The notes under the pieces: model-generated | Database searches by the model: none | The model's input: only the letters and a program-made list of their open reading frames with translations | What the model was told of the DNA's origin: nothing | Assembly (NCBI RefSeq): GCF_002252525.1 | Contig: NZ_NNRM01000022.1 | Coordinates: 62,001-126,000, forward strand | Direction of reading: 5' to 3' | Source of the DNA: Brucella pseudogrignonensis | Lineage (GTDB): Bacteria > Pseudomonadota > Alphaproteobacteria > Rhizobiales > Rhizobiaceae | Length of the DNA: 64,000 bases | Shown here: positions 47,840 to 56,156 of the stretch, one piece after another | Numbering within the stretch: position 1 is the first letter of the stretch | Layout: each line of letters starts with the position of its first letter | Program-made: the position numbers and the translations under genes

Positions 47840-47877
47840 ATGGCATCCGGCGCGGGAGGAGGTGCGACGGATGCCAT
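47840..47877 (-). ncRNA. CcsR/cuckoo-like hairpin 4 (last in array)
   Basis: On the minus strand, a 10-bp stem ATGGCATCCG/CGGATGCCAT, extended by CGC/GCG, presents CCTCCTCCC (47854-47862) in the loop. It is followed by TTGTTTTTGTGG on the minus strand, so it could also be the terminator of the array. Confidence 0.75.
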
Positions 47878-47884
47878 TATTGTC

Positions 47885-47916
47885 AGACCGGAATTGGGAG
47901 GAGGAGAGACCGGTCT
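47885..47916 (-). ncRNA. CcsR/cuckoo-like hairpin 3
   Basis: Stem AGACCGG/CCGGTCT with loop containing CCTCCTCCC (47896-47904) on the minus strand. The stem sequence is unrelated to the other three, while the loop motif is identical. Confidence 0.75.
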
Positions 47917-47921
47917 AGGTA

Positions 47922-47953
47922 TCGCAAAGCATGGGAGGAGGAGTGCTTTGCGA
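47922..47953 (-). ncRNA. CcsR/cuckoo-like hairpin 2
   Basis: Stem TCGCAAAGCA/TGCTTTGCGA (10 bp) with loop CCTCCTCCC (47933-47941) on the minus strand. Confidence 0.78.
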
Positions 47954-47959
47954 CGAACC

Positions 47960-47987
47960 GGGCCTGATGGGAGGAGGATTCAGGCCC
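47960..47987 (-). ncRNA. CcsR/cuckoo-like hairpin 1 (first after DUF1127)
   Basis: Stem GGGCCTGA/TCAGGCCC with loop CCTCCTCCC (47969-47977) on the minus strand, 17 bases past the DUF1127 stop codon. Confidence 0.78.
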
Positions 47988-48004
47988 AGCAAAGTCAAAT
48001 CTGA

Positions 48005-48151
48005 TTAGCGTCCCTTGGACTGACGTGCGACAAACGGAATGTCTGCGCGGGAAATGCCAAGATCGTTAAGTTCGCGAGTCGAAAGCTGGTTAAGCTCGTT
48101 GACAGTATCGCGGTAACGGCGCCAGTTGTTGTATGAGCGAAGCAGGTTCAT
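48005..48151 (-). CDS. DUF1127 small arginine-rich protein
   Basis: A 48-residue protein, MNLLRSYNNWRRYRDTVNEL at the N-terminus and ELNDLGISRADIPFVARQ in the middle, matching the DUF1127 (YjiS-like) domain. It is preceded by AAGGAA at 48158-48163. In Rhodobacter sphaeroides a DUF1127 gene (CcaF1) precedes and is co-transcribed with the CcsR1-4 small RNAs, and its product affects RNA maturation. The same order is found here, which suggests an analogous stress-linked transcript. Confidence 0.9.
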   Translation of the reverse strand: MNLLRSYNNWRRYRDTVNELNQLSTRELNDLGISRADIPFVARQSKGR

Positions 48152-48208
48152 CGTTTTATTCCTTCATCTTTGAGGAACTGTGGTTCAATTCATCTCGTTG
48201 TGTTGCCC

Positions 48209-48237
48209 ATTATATAACTCATTGTTTTCGCTACTTG
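48209..48237 (-). promoter_or_regulatory. Putative promoter of the DUF1127/hairpin transcript
   Basis: A perfect TATAAT (48214-48209, minus strand) lies ~58 bp before the DUF1127 start. The hexamer 17 bases further upstream is CAAGTA (48237-48232), a poor sigma-70 -35, so an alternative sigma factor or an activator may be needed. Confidence 0.45.
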
Positions 48238-48370
48238 CAGACCCGAGTTTGCATAGCTGCTCTGCGGGTTCTGCACGACGGACTAAATCGATTAGACTGT
48301 TCAGGCACAAAATTGCCGTAAAGGACCTCGACCTAACTATTTGCCGGCTGGCGAGTTTCTTATATGTTTC

Positions 48371-48448
48371 CTAGTGGATTGAATTTGACGTTTGGACACG
48401 GACCGACATACATGCTGCTCCAAACGTCAAATTCGAAAAATCCACTAG
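48371..48448. repeat. Long inverted repeat 1 (26-bp stem)
   Basis: Outer arm CTAGTGGATT (48371-48380) pairs with 48439-48448; inner 16-bp arm GAATTTGACGTTTGGA (48381-48396) pairs with 48419-48434. A 4-base bulge (48435-48438) separates the two stems on one side. The loop is 22 bases. Confidence 0.9.
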
Positions 48449-48460
48449 ATTCATAATATT

Positions 48461-48537
48461 GCTGGTGGTTTTTAGGTTCCGATATTTGTTCAACGCGAGT
48501 CTCATCCGGTTGCAAATATCGGAATCTAACCACCAGC
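48461..48537. repeat. Long inverted repeat 2 (26-bp stem)
   Basis: Outer arm GCTGGTGGTT (48461-48470) pairs with 48528-48537; inner 16-base arm TAGGTTCCGATATTTG (48473-48488) pairs with 48513-48528, with one G-T pair. A 2-base bulge separates the stems. The loop is 24 bases. Same design as repeat 1, twelve bases away, but no sequence in common. Confidence 0.9.
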
Positions 48538-48585
48538 CACTTGGATTAAACTTCGTATCAACGGATAGATTGTTCGGGAGTTGTT

Positions 48586-49710
48586 TTGTCGTTTTCAGTT
48601 TCAGTAGAGCGCCTGATCGAGCGATGGCAGCATGATGGCCTTATCGATGCCGACACGGCTTCGCGGCTGAATGCCGATCTTGAAAAACGTGGCCCCCGGT
48701 TCAGTCTCGGCTCGGTTCTCGCAACACTTGGCGGGCTGTTGCTTGGCGCTGCGGTCATCATGCTGGTTGCAGCCAACTGGCAGGATATGCCGCGCATCAT
48801 GCGTATCGGTCTTATCTTCGCATTGATCTGGGTGTGCTATATTGGCGGCGCATGGCGTGAGCTGCGCGGCGACAAGCTGTTACCGCAGGTGCTCTATATA
48901 ATAGCTGCAGCATCATTCGGCGCAGGCATCGCACTTGTTGGTCAGATGTATCACCTGTCAGGCGATGTTCATTCGGCGGCTGTGGTCTGGGCGGGCGGTG
49001 TTCTTGTAGCAGCGTTTCTGCTGCGCTCTCCGGTTCTGACTGTGTTTGGTGCAGCCGTCGCCTGCTTTTATTTGGGGACCTATGCGTTCAGCAACGAATA
49101 TGGCGACCTGAATTACCGATGGGTAGGCCCGTTGCTGGTTCTGGTTGGAGCAGTTGCTGCGCGTTTCACGCAATCCCGCCACGCAGCCCATTTATGGTGC
49201 CTGTTCGTTCTCGGCTGGGCGGTGCTTCTTTATTCTGAAAACGAAAGCCGGGCGATTCTCGGCATGATGCTGGTTATCGGTATTGCTTTCATGCTCGCCG
49301 ACGCCTTTGCCCATGATGCGCTTCAGAAGCTCACACGCTTTGCGCATCCGCTGGCATCTTATGGCCTGCTGCTTGCGCTGTTGGCGCTTGGCATTCTGCA
49401 AGTCGACAAGATGCTTTCCATCATCTTTGATAAGAACATCACGCAGGATGTCGTCTATGGCATTCTCATTCTGGCGCTATCGATCGGTTCGTTAGCTGTA
49501 TGCGGGCGAGACAATGGCAGCTTGCGTTCCATTGCCTATGCAGCTTTCTCGTTTGAAGTGCTTTATCTGGCCTTCTCGACGGTGGGTTCGATGATCGGTA
49601 CATCAGGTTTCTTCCTCACGGCAGGTGTGCTGGTGCTGCTCCTTGCAGCCTTCGTGCGACGTATGGAGAGCCGGTTCGGGCGAAAGCGCCAAGTGGAGGC
49701 AAAACCATGA
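48586..49710 (+). CDS. DUF2157 membrane protein
   Basis: A 374-residue protein. Residues 1-~45 form a soluble domain (SVERLIERWQHDGLIDADTASRL), followed by RFSLGSVLATLGGLLLGAAVIMLVAANW and about ten further hydrophobic segments. The start is TTG 48586 behind CGGGAG. It overlaps the next gene by four bases (ATGA), so the pair is co-translated. Function unknown. Confidence 0.88.
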   Translation: MSFSVSVERLIERWQHDGLIDADTASRLNADLEKRGPRFSLGSVLATLGGLLLGAAVIMLVAANWQDMPRIMRIGLIFALIWVCYIGGAWRELRGDKLLPQVLYIIAAASFGAGIALVGQMYHLSGDVHSAAVVWAGGVLVAAFLLRSPVLTVFGAAVACFYLGTYAFSNEYGDLNYRWVGPLLVLVGAVAARFTQSRHAAHLWCLFVLGWAVLLYSENESRAILGMMLVIGIAFMLADAFAHDALQKLTRFAHPLASYGLLLALLALGILQVDKMLSIIFDKNITQDVVYGILILALSIGSLAVCGRDNGSLRSIAYAAFSFEVLYLAFSTVGSMIGTSGFFLTAGVLVLLLAAFVRRMESRFGRKRQVEAKP

Positions 49711-50279
49711 GCTTATTCAAGAGTAAGTGGCTTTATGCCGGTGCCGTTGTCGCTGCAGTGCTCCAGACAGGCATTCTTTATGCAAGTATTGAGAAACGCG
49801 CCTCAGTGCTTCGGGCTGGCAATGAGATCGTGCTGCAGACACGACCGATTGATCCGCGTGATCTGATGCGTGGTGATTACGTTATCCTCGGCTATGACAT
49901 CACATCGATCAACCGCAACATCATTCAGGGCAAGCCTGAGGACGGTGCCCGCACAGTCTATGTAGCGCTGAAGCCCGACGCTCAGGGCTTGTGGCATCTT
50001 TCGCGTGCGTCCTTTGAATCGTTTACTGATCTCGCTTTTGACGAGAAGCAGATTCGCGGCCATTCGGTCTATGCTATTTCTGATTATCCTGATGCGACAA
50101 TCAGTATGCGTTACGGCATAGAACGCTATTACGTGCCGGAGGGTGAGGGGCGTGCAATTGAGGATAGCCAGCGTGATTTACAGATCACTGCCGTGGTTGC
50201 CGTTGACGATACAGGCACGGCTGTCATGAAAGGTTTACGTGATAATGGCGAGCAACTTTATCAGGAGCCGCTCTATTAA
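49707..50279 (+). CDS. GDYXXLXY-domain protein
   Basis: A 190-residue protein with one N-terminal membrane anchor (LYAGAVVAAVLQTGILYASI) and a periplasmic domain with the naming motif DLMRGDYVILGYDI. Such genes regularly follow DUF2157 genes. Function unknown; it is likely to form a complex with its partner. Confidence 0.88.
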   Translation: MSLFKSKWLYAGAVVAAVLQTGILYASIEKRASVLRAGNEIVLQTRPIDPRDLMRGDYVILGYDITSINRNIIQGKPEDGARTVYVALKPDAQGLWHLSRASFESFTDLAFDEKQIRGHSVYAISDYPDATISMRYGIERYYVPEGEGRAIEDSQRDLQITAVVAVDDTGTAVMKGLRDNGEQLYQEPLY

Positions 50280-50301
50280 TCAGCTTCTGAACGAAAAGGG
50301 C

Positions 50302-50329
50302 TTGGCTAAGGCGACAAGATCGCTATATA
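50302..50329 (+). promoter_or_regulatory. Putative sigma-70 promoter
   Basis: TTGGCT-16 bp-TATATA, 25 bp after the GDYXXLXY stop. A small hairpin-T6 at 50379-50399 would end a transcript of about 65 bases. Confidence 0.4.
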
Positions 50330-50378
50330 GGGGCGGAAAGCACGAAAGCGCTTCGGCTTGAAAGAGCTGGCAAATCTA

Positions 50379-50399
50379 TGCCGGTAAAACGGCTTTTTT
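50379..50399 (+). terminator. Short hairpin with T-tract
   Basis: GCCG-loop-CGGC followed by TTTTTT; a short stem but a good T-tract. Confidence 0.5.
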
Positions 50400-50402
50400 C
50401 CT

Positions 50403-50430
50403 TTGAACCGGGAAAATTGAATGATATAGA
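50403..50430 (+). promoter_or_regulatory. Putative promoter of tRNA-Leu
   Basis: TTGAAC-16 bp-TATAGA, about 75 bp before the tRNA 5' end; the best consensus pair in this gap. Confidence 0.55.
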
Positions 50431-50506
50431 GACGCGCGCTTTCGAGAGGCGGTTCAATATCTGAGGCGAATTTAGTGCGTTCGGTGGAATGCACTTCGGT
50501 TCAGAG

Positions 50507-50589
50507 GCGGATATGGCGAAATTGGTAGACGCACCAGATTTAGGTTCTGGCGGGAGACCGTGGGGGTTCGAGTCCCTCTATCCGCACCA
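50507..50589 (+). tRNA. tRNA-Leu(UAG)
   Basis: An acceptor stem GCGGATA/TATCCGC with encoded CCA, D-loop TGGCGAAATTGGTAGACGCA, anticodon stem CCAGA/TCTGG with loop TTTAGGT (anticodon TAG), a class II variable arm and T-loop GGTTCGAGTCC. The anticodon and long variable arm fix it as Leu. It lies ahead of tig and may share its transcript. Confidence 0.97.
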
Positions 50590-50677
50590 ACTGCCTTAAG
50601 GCAAAAGAATTTCTCTCCCGCGACGAGGCACAAACGCCGGAAACGGCGGGACAATGACAAGAAGTGAAGGTTTGAAC

Positions 50678-52108
50678 ATGCAGGTTACCGAAACGCTCAA
50701 TGAAGGGCTGAAGCGCGAGATTAAAGTCGTGGTTCCGGCCGGAGATCTCGAAGCCAAGCTCTCTGAGCGGCTCGAAACTGCCCGTGGTCGCGCCAAGATC
50801 AATGGCTTCCGTCCAGGCAAGGTGCCAACGGCACACCTGCGCAAGACCTACGGCAAGTCCTTCATGGCTGAGATCGTGAACGAAATCCTCAATGATTCGT
50901 CGCGTTCGATTCTTGCTGACCGCAATGAAAAGTCGGCAACACAGCCTGTCGTTTCGATGTCGGAAGACGAAAAAGAAGCTGAACAGGTTCTGGACGGCAA
51001 GGCCGATTTCGTTTTCTCGCTGACTTACGAAGTTCTGCCAGCGATTGAAGTCAAGGACTTCTCGAAGATTGCAGTGACCCGTGAAGTCGTAGACATCTCG
51101 GACGAAGAAGTTGACGAACAGGTTAAGCGCGTTGCTGCTTCGACCCGCACTTTTGAAGCCAAGAAGGGCAAGGCAGAAAATGAAGATCGTGTAACGATCG
51201 ACTATCTCGGCAAACTCGACGGCGAGCCATTTGAAGGCGGCGCAGACACCGATGCGCAGCTCGTTCTCGGTTCGGGTCAGTTCATTCCAGGCTTTGAAGA
51301 ACAGCTCATTGGCCTCAAGGCTGGCGACGAAAAGGTTATCAACGTAACTTTCCCTGCTGAATACGGTGCCGCGCACCTCGCAGGTAAGGAAGCAACCTTC
51401 GACATCACCGTTAAGGGCGTTGAAAAGGCTGGCGAACTCGTTCTCGACGACGAAACCGCTAAGAAGCTCGGCATCGAGTCGCTTGAGCGTCTGCGTCAGG
51501 TTGTTCGTGAACAGATCGAAAGCCAGTACGGCCAGATCACCCGTCAGAAGGTAAAGCGTCAGATTCTCGACGCACTCGATGGCGATTACCAGTTCGAAAC
51601 GCCAGAAAAGCTCGTTGAAGCAGAATTCAACAACATCTGGCAGCAGATCAACTTCGATCTGCAGCAGGCTGGCCGCACATTTGAAGACGAAGAAACCACT
51701 GAAGAAGCTGCTCGCGAAGAATACCGCAAGCTTGCTGAGCGCCGCGTTCGCCTCGGTCTGGTTCTCTCCGAAATCGGTGAAAAGGCAGGCGTAGAAGTTT
51801 CTGAAGAAGAACTGCAGCGCGCTGTTTACGACCAGGTACGTCGCTACCCAGGTCAGGAAAAGGAAATCTACGAATTCCTGCGCAAGACGCCGGATGCAGT
51901 TGCTAACCTTCGCGCACCTATCTTCGAAGAAAAGGTCGTTGACCATCTGCTCGCAAACATCAACGTGACCGACAAGAAGGTCTCGAAGGAAGAGCTGACT
52001 GCAGAAGACGAAGATGCAGCTTCGGAAGCAAAGCCAGCCAAGAAGGCTGCTGCGAAGAAGAAGGCCGCTCCTAAGAAGAAGGCAGAAGAAAAGTCCGACG
52101 AGGCTTAA
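50678..52108 (+). CDS. tig: Trigger factor
   Basis: A 476-residue ribosome-bound chaperone. N-terminal ribosome-binding domain with [21 protein letters not shown] and [19 protein letters not shown]; an FKBP-type PPIase domain (~160-245, [14 protein letters not shown] and [22 protein letters not shown]); then the helical substrate domain. The tail is a Lys/Ala/Glu-rich low-complexity stretch. Start is ATG 50678. Confidence 0.97.
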   Translation: MQVTETLNEGLKREIKVVVPAGDLEAKLSERLETARGRAKINGFRPGKVPTAHLRKTYGKSFMAEIVNEILNDSSRSILADRNEKSATQPVVSMSEDEKEAEQVLDGKADFVFSLTYEVLPAIEVKDFSKIAVTREVVDISDEEVDEQVKRVAASTRTFEAKKGKAENEDRVTIDYLGKLDGEPFEGGADTDAQLVLGSGQFIPGFEEQLIGLKAGDEKVINVTFPAEYGAAHLAGKEATFDITVKGVEKAGELVLDDETAKKLGIESLERLRQVVREQIESQYGQITRQKVKRQILDALDGDYQFETPEKLVEAEFNNIWQQINFDLQQAGRTFEDEETTEEAAREEYRKLAERRVRLGLVLSEIGEKAGVEVSEEELQRAVYDQVRRYPGQEKEIYEFLRKTPDAVANLRAPIFEEKVVDHLLANINVTDKKVSKEELTAEDEDAASEAKPAKKAAAKKKAAPKKKAEEKSDEA

Positions 52109-52132
52109 TTCTTCCAAGTCTGAACTATTCGA

Positions 52133-52159
52133 GAAGGCCGCGCACTGCGCGGCCTTTTC
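52133..52159 (+). terminator. Intrinsic terminator after tig
   Basis: Stem AAGGCCGCGC/GCGCGGCCTT followed by TTC. Confidence 0.85.
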
Positions 52160-52229
52160 ATTTGAAGCTTAGTTCGTCCGTTAAAGGTGTGACATGAATG
52201 GATTGCCATATCTCCATTTGGAGCTGACG

Positions 52230-52688
52230 ATGCAGGAAGAGCCACGCCAACCCGCATGGCCAGCCGATGTCAGTGTAGTTACCTTCTCTGATGAATATGC
52301 ACGAGCTGCCCATGATTTGCTGCTTCGGGGCTATGCCAGCGGCGGCGGTTCGGTCACTGATTTCGACAACTGGTACAATGGTTTGATAGCCGATAGCGAA
52401 TATGATCCGGAACTGGCCGTTCTGGTTCTCGATCAGGTCCGTCGCCCTGTAGCATTTGTGCAGTGTTGGAATAGTGCTTTCATAAAGGATTTGGTTGTCG
52501 ATCAAAGCAGGCGGCGGGAAGGGGTCGGCGAAGCGCTTTTGCTTTGTGTGCTTCGGCTTTTCTTTCAACGTAATCAGACAACGATTAGTTTGAAAGTGGA
52601 GCAGAATAACCCCTCTGGAGCTGAAAAGCTTTACAGGCGTATCGGCTTTAGCGAAGTTTCAGTGACGAAACTGCCTATGAAACCTTGA
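52230..52688 (+). CDS. GNAT-family N-acetyltransferase
   Basis: About 152 residues from ATG 52230 (MQEEPRQPAW), chosen for the TTGGAG 8 bases upstream; ATG 52194 would add 12 residues. Core GNAT pattern: FIKDLVVDQSRRREGVGEALLLCVL (acetyl-CoA loop R-R-E-G-V-G) and LKVEQNNPSGAEKLYRRIGF. Substrate unknown. Confidence 0.83.
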   Translation: MQEEPRQPAWPADVSVVTFSDEYARAAHDLLLRGYASGGGSVTDFDNWYNGLIADSEYDPELAVLVLDQVRRPVAFVQCWNSAFIKDLVVDQSRRREGVGEALLLCVLRLFFQRNQTTISLKVEQNNPSGAEKLYRRIGFSEVSVTKLPMKP

Positions 52689-52804
52689 GCAAATTACACT
52701 GAAGGGCAGAGAAGGCTTGCCAGTCCTCGCCGTTTGTTTTAGCCAAAGTCAGATAGAATTTTTGCTGCGCATTGCGTCGCACAGGAAGAGATAGACGAGT
52801 TACT

Positions 52805-54307
52805 ATGACCCTTATTGATACGCGTACGCCTGAACCAAAACGTTTCATCTCTGGCGCCACCGGCGACTGGGAAATCGTCATTGGCATGGAAGTCCACGCT
52901 CAGGTCACGTCCGAGTCCAAGCTATTTTCCGGCGCTTCCACATCCTTCGGTGCAGATCCGAATGCGAATGTGTCTCTGGTGGATGCCGCGATGCCGGGCA
53001 TGTTGCCTGTCATTAATATTGAATGCGTCAAACAGGCTGTGCGTACCGGCATTGGCCTGAATGCTCAGATCAATCTGAAGTCGGTTTTCGATCGCAAGAA
53101 CTATTTCTACCCCGATTTGCCGCAGGGCTATCAGATTTCGCAGTTCAAGCAGCCAATCGTCGGCGAAGGCAAGATCATGATCTCCGTTGGTCCTGACAAT
53201 AAGGGCCAGTTCGAAGACGTAGAGATCGGTATTGAGCGTTTGCATCTGGAGCAGGATGCGGGCAAGTCGCTGCACGACCAGCATCCAACGATGTCCTATG
53301 TCGATCTCAATCGTTCCGGTGTGGCGCTTATGGAAATCGTTTCCAAGCCAGACCTGCGTTCGTCGGATGAGGCCCGCGCTTATCTGACCAAGCTGCGCAC
53401 GATTGTCCGTTATCTCGGCACTTGTGATGGCAATATGGACGAAGGTTCGATGCGCGCAGACGTGAACGTTTCCGTTCGTCGTCCGGGCGGCGAATTCGGC
53501 ACCCGTTGCGAAATCAAGAACGTCAACTCGATCCGCTTCGTTGGTCAGGCGATTGAATATGAAGCGCGCCGTCAGATCGCTATTCTGGAAGACGGTGGCT
53601 CTATTGATCAGGAAACGCGCCTGTTTGATCCTGTGAAGGGCGAAACCCGTTCGATGCGCTCCAAGGAAGAAGCGCATGACTATCGCTATTTCCCTGATCC
53701 AGATCTTCTGCCACTCGAATTCGATCAGGCCTTCGTTGATGCGCTTGCCGCAGATCTTCCTGAGCTACCGGATGTCAAGAAAGACCGTCTGGTCGAAAAA
53801 CTCGGTATCTCGGTTTATGACGCGTCGATTCTGGTCTCGGAAAAGGCCATTGCGGACTATTACGAAGCAGTATCCGATGGTCGTGATGGCAAGCTGGCTG
53901 CAAACTGGGTCATCAACGATCTACTTGGTGCGCTGAACAAGACGGGCAAGGACATTGAAACATCGCCTGTTTCACCGGTTCAGCTCGGCGCGATCATCGA
54001 TCTGATCAAAGATGGTACGATTTCCGGCAAGATCGCTAAGGAACTGTTTGAAATCGTCTGGAATGAAGGTGGCGACCCGAAAAGCCTCGTTGAAGAACGC
54101 GGCATGAAGCAGGTTACGGATACCGGTGCGATTGAAAAGGCCGTTGACGATATTATCGCAGCCAACCCGGATAAGGTCGAACAGGCCAAAGCCAAGCCAA
54201 GCATGGCTGGCTGGTTTGTCGGTCAGGTGATGAAGGCAACGGGTGGCAAGGCCAACCCGCAGGCCGTTAATGATCTGGTCAAGTCCAAGCTCGGGATTGA
54301 AGAATAA
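52805..54307 (+). CDS. gatB: Aspartyl/glutamyl-tRNA amidotransferase subunit B
   Basis: A 500-residue subunit of GatCAB, which amidates misacylated Glu-tRNA(Gln) and Asp-tRNA(Asn). It shows [52 protein letters not shown] and a C-terminal YqeY-like domain. Its presence implies indirect Gln-tRNA synthesis, as usual in Rhizobiales. gatA and gatC are not nearby. The stop overlaps the next start (TAATG). Confidence 0.97.
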   Translation: MTLIDTRTPEPKRFISGATGDWEIVIGMEVHAQVTSESKLFSGASTSFGADPNANVSLVDAAMPGMLPVINIECVKQAVRTGIGLNAQINLKSVFDRKNYFYPDLPQGYQISQFKQPIVGEGKIMISVGPDNKGQFEDVEIGIERLHLEQDAGKSLHDQHPTMSYVDLNRSGVALMEIVSKPDLRSSDEARAYLTKLRTIVRYLGTCDGNMDEGSMRADVNVSVRRPGGEFGTRCEIKNVNSIRFVGQAIEYEARRQIAILEDGGSIDQETRLFDPVKGETRSMRSKEEAHDYRYFPDPDLLPLEFDQAFVDALAADLPELPDVKKDRLVEKLGISVYDASILVSEKAIADYYEAVSDGRDGKLAANWVINDLLGALNKTGKDIETSPVSPVQLGAIIDLIKDGTISGKIAKELFEIVWNEGGDPKSLVEERGMKQVTDTGAIEKAVDDIIAANPDKVEQAKAKPSMAGWFVGQVMKATGGKANPQAVNDLVKSKLGIEE

Positions 54308-54810
54308 TGTGGGTTCGCAGCGCCAGTGAGGCAGATCTTAAGGCCGTGCACGAATTGCTGGTCTCGACCTGGCACGCGACTTTCGACGATATTCTTGGCC
54401 GGGAAACGGTGAATGCCGTCACCGGCAAATGGCACTCGGTTGCGGCGCTGAAAGCCAATCTCAAGAAGCCGTATTCTGAATTCATCGTTGCAGATAACGG
54501 CGAGGGCGGTATCGACGGCATGGCTTTTGCGAGCCAGACCGGAGAGGGCAAGGCCTCGCTCCATCAGCTCTATGTGCGTCCTGAATCGCAGGTGCAGGGC
54601 ATCGGCACAATGCTTCTGGCGGAAGTCGAAATGGCTTTTCCGGGCGTAAACACGATGCGGCTTGAAGTGATCGAACGCAATGAGAAGTCGGTGCGCTTTT
54701 ACGAGCGCAAAGGCTATGCCCGCGCGGGCCGCAGTGAAGATTGGGGCGATCCCAATTGCAAGGAGCCCGTGCTGATTATGGAAAAGTCTCTCGAAGGCTG
54801 GAGTATGTAG
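54307..54810 (+). CDS. GNAT-family N-acetyltransferase
   Basis: A 167-residue acetyltransferase. It shows WVRSASEADLKAVHELLVSTW, ASLHQLYVRPESQVQGIGTMLLAEVE (acetyl-CoA loop QVQGIG) and LEVIERNEKSVRFYERKGYARAG. One-base overlap with gatB indicates coupling. Substrate unknown. Confidence 0.88.
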   Translation: MWVRSASEADLKAVHELLVSTWHATFDDILGRETVNAVTGKWHSVAALKANLKKPYSEFIVADNGEGGIDGMAFASQTGEGKASLHQLYVRPESQVQGIGTMLLAEVEMAFPGVNTMRLEVIERNEKSVRFYERKGYARAGRSEDWGDPNCKEPVLIMEKSLEGWSM

Positions 54811-54820
54811 TCTTTTGCTT

Positions 54821-54870
54821 TAACGCGCATCATATCCGAAAACCACTTCACACTTTTCGGGATGCGCTTC
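54821..54870. repeat. Repeat module A (reverse)
   Basis: TAACGCGCATCATATCCGAA ... CACTTTTCGGGATGCGCTT matches module A in reverse orientation. Confidence 0.7.
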
Positions 54871-54982
54871 ATACTCTTGTGACAGCGGCAACTTGCCCCT
54901 TGCCTTGGGCCTTTGATAGGGCCATAAGCGTTGAAAACCCGGCAGTTAATCTGCCTGTGGCAATAACGGATCTGGATAGGTC

Positions 54983-55393
54983 ATGAAGAAATTTCTTACG
55001 CAAGTCTTCACCTGGTGGAATGGCCAAACGCTTGGCACCCGCCTTCACACCTGGCGCAAAGGCGAACGGGTCGGCGAAGATGAGTTCGGCAATGTCTACT
55101 ATCAGGGTGGCAAGGACTCTGAAGGTCGCACCCGCCGCTGGGTCATTTTCAATGGCTATACGGAAGCAAGTGCTATTCCTCCGGGCTGGCATGGCTGGAT
55201 GCATCACCGCGTTGATACGCCGCCAAGCAAGGAAGACTACAAGCCGCGTGACTGGCAGAAGCCACACCTGCAGAACCTGACTGGTTCGTCGCTGGCTTAT
55301 CGTCCGAAGGGATCGATCGCGATTCCGGGAACCACTCCTGCCGAGCGCCCACGCGTAACCGGCGAATACGATGCCTGGACACCGGGCAGCTGA
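54983..55393 (+). CDS. NDUFA12-family complex I subunit
   Basis: A 136-residue protein: WWNGQTLGTRLHTWRKGERVGEDEFGNVYYQ, RRWVIFNGYTEASAIPPGWHGWMHH and KPHLQNLTGSSLAYRP match NDUFA12 (B17.2), one of the few supernumerary complex I subunits present in alphaproteobacteria. It sits against the matrix/cytoplasmic arm. The nuo operon is elsewhere. Confidence 0.93.
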   Translation: MKKFLTQVFTWWNGQTLGTRLHTWRKGERVGEDEFGNVYYQGGKDSEGRTRRWVIFNGYTEASAIPPGWHGWMHHRVDTPPSKEDYKPRDWQKPHLQNLTGSSLAYRPKGSIAIPGTTPAERPRVTGEYDAWTPGS

Positions 55394-55404
55394 TTTGAGG
55401 CTTT

Positions 55405-55440
55405 AAACCGGCATGGATTTCATGCCGGTTTTTCTCTTTT
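55405..55440 (+). terminator. Intrinsic terminator after the NDUFA12 homologue
   Basis: Stem AAACCGGCATG/CATGCCGGTTT followed by TTCTCTTTT. Confidence 0.9.
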
Positions 55441-55454
55441 GCGGTATGAGAGCA

Positions 55455-55551
55455 CAATTCGACCGGAGTGAAACGAGGGTCGATAAGATTATGCTCAACA
55501 TCAAAAATTTTAGAGCGCCGATTTGATTCATTCAGATCGAAACGGCGTTTA
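55455..55551. repeat. Intergenic repeat, GATAAGATTAT element + module D
   Basis: A segment with GGGTCGATAAGATTATGCTC (55478-55497) leads into module D (55509-55551). The same leader motif occurs near 10684 ahead of a degraded D copy, so the two belong together as a longer unit. Confidence 0.65.
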
Positions 55552-55691
55552 GCGCAAAAGGTTTGAGGATAGTTGGATCGCACATACGGTAGCAAAGCAT
55601 TGCTGCTTGCAGCTGGGCCACGAATCGTCACAATTGACGATTAGGAGTTGTTCCGGCTCATTATTTAACCAGATTAATACGGATATCCGTT

Positions 55692-56147
55692 TTGACGAAG
55701 CATTCCACCGGCACGGCTATTAACGGAAAGAACTGGTTCAAGCAGGCAGCAAAGGTGGCTTTGCTTACTCTGCTCGCCGGCACTTCAAGCTTTAATGCAG
55801 CTTATGCTGAACGTATTTCCAATCCTGTTGCAGAATTTTCGGGTCTCGACAAGATCACCGGCCGCATCACCAGTTTCGATGTTTACATCAATGAAACTGT
55901 GCAGTTCGGTGCGCTTCAGGTAACGCCGAAGGTTTGCTATTCGCGTACCGAAAACGAAGCGCCGCGCACAGACGGTTTTGTCGAAGTTGATGAAATCACC
56001 CTCGACCGCAAAATTCGCCGTATCTTTACCGGATGGATGTTTGCCGATAGTCCGGGTCTCAACGCTGTTGAACATCCGATTTATGACGTGTGGCTTAAAG
56101 ACTGCAAGCAGAAGTCCGACGTTCCGCCGCCAGATCAGCGCAAATAA
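55692..56147 (+). CDS. DUF2155 exported protein
   Basis: A 151-residue protein with a signal peptide (VALLTLLAGTSSFNAAYA) and a DUF2155 domain: GLDKITGRITSFDVYINETVQFGALQVTPKVCYSR and WMFADSPGLNAVEHPIYDVWLKDC. Two conserved Cys may form a disulfide. The start is TTG 55692 with a weak Shine-Dalgarno. It commonly lies near NDUFA12 and aat in this order. Function unknown. Confidence 0.85.
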   Translation: MTKHSTGTAINGKNWFKQAAKVALLTLLAGTSSFNAAYAERISNPVAEFSGLDKITGRITSFDVYINETVQFGALQVTPKVCYSRTENEAPRTDGFVEVDEITLDRKIRRIFTGWMFADSPGLNAVEHPIYDVWLKDCKQKSDVPPPDQRK

Positions 56148-56156
56148 TCTTTCATT

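Noticed and set aside
50540-52117. 525-codon open frame antisense to tig
   Set aside because: It mirrors tig codon bias; the product is Phe/Leu/Val-rich with no domain, and tig is certain on the other strand.
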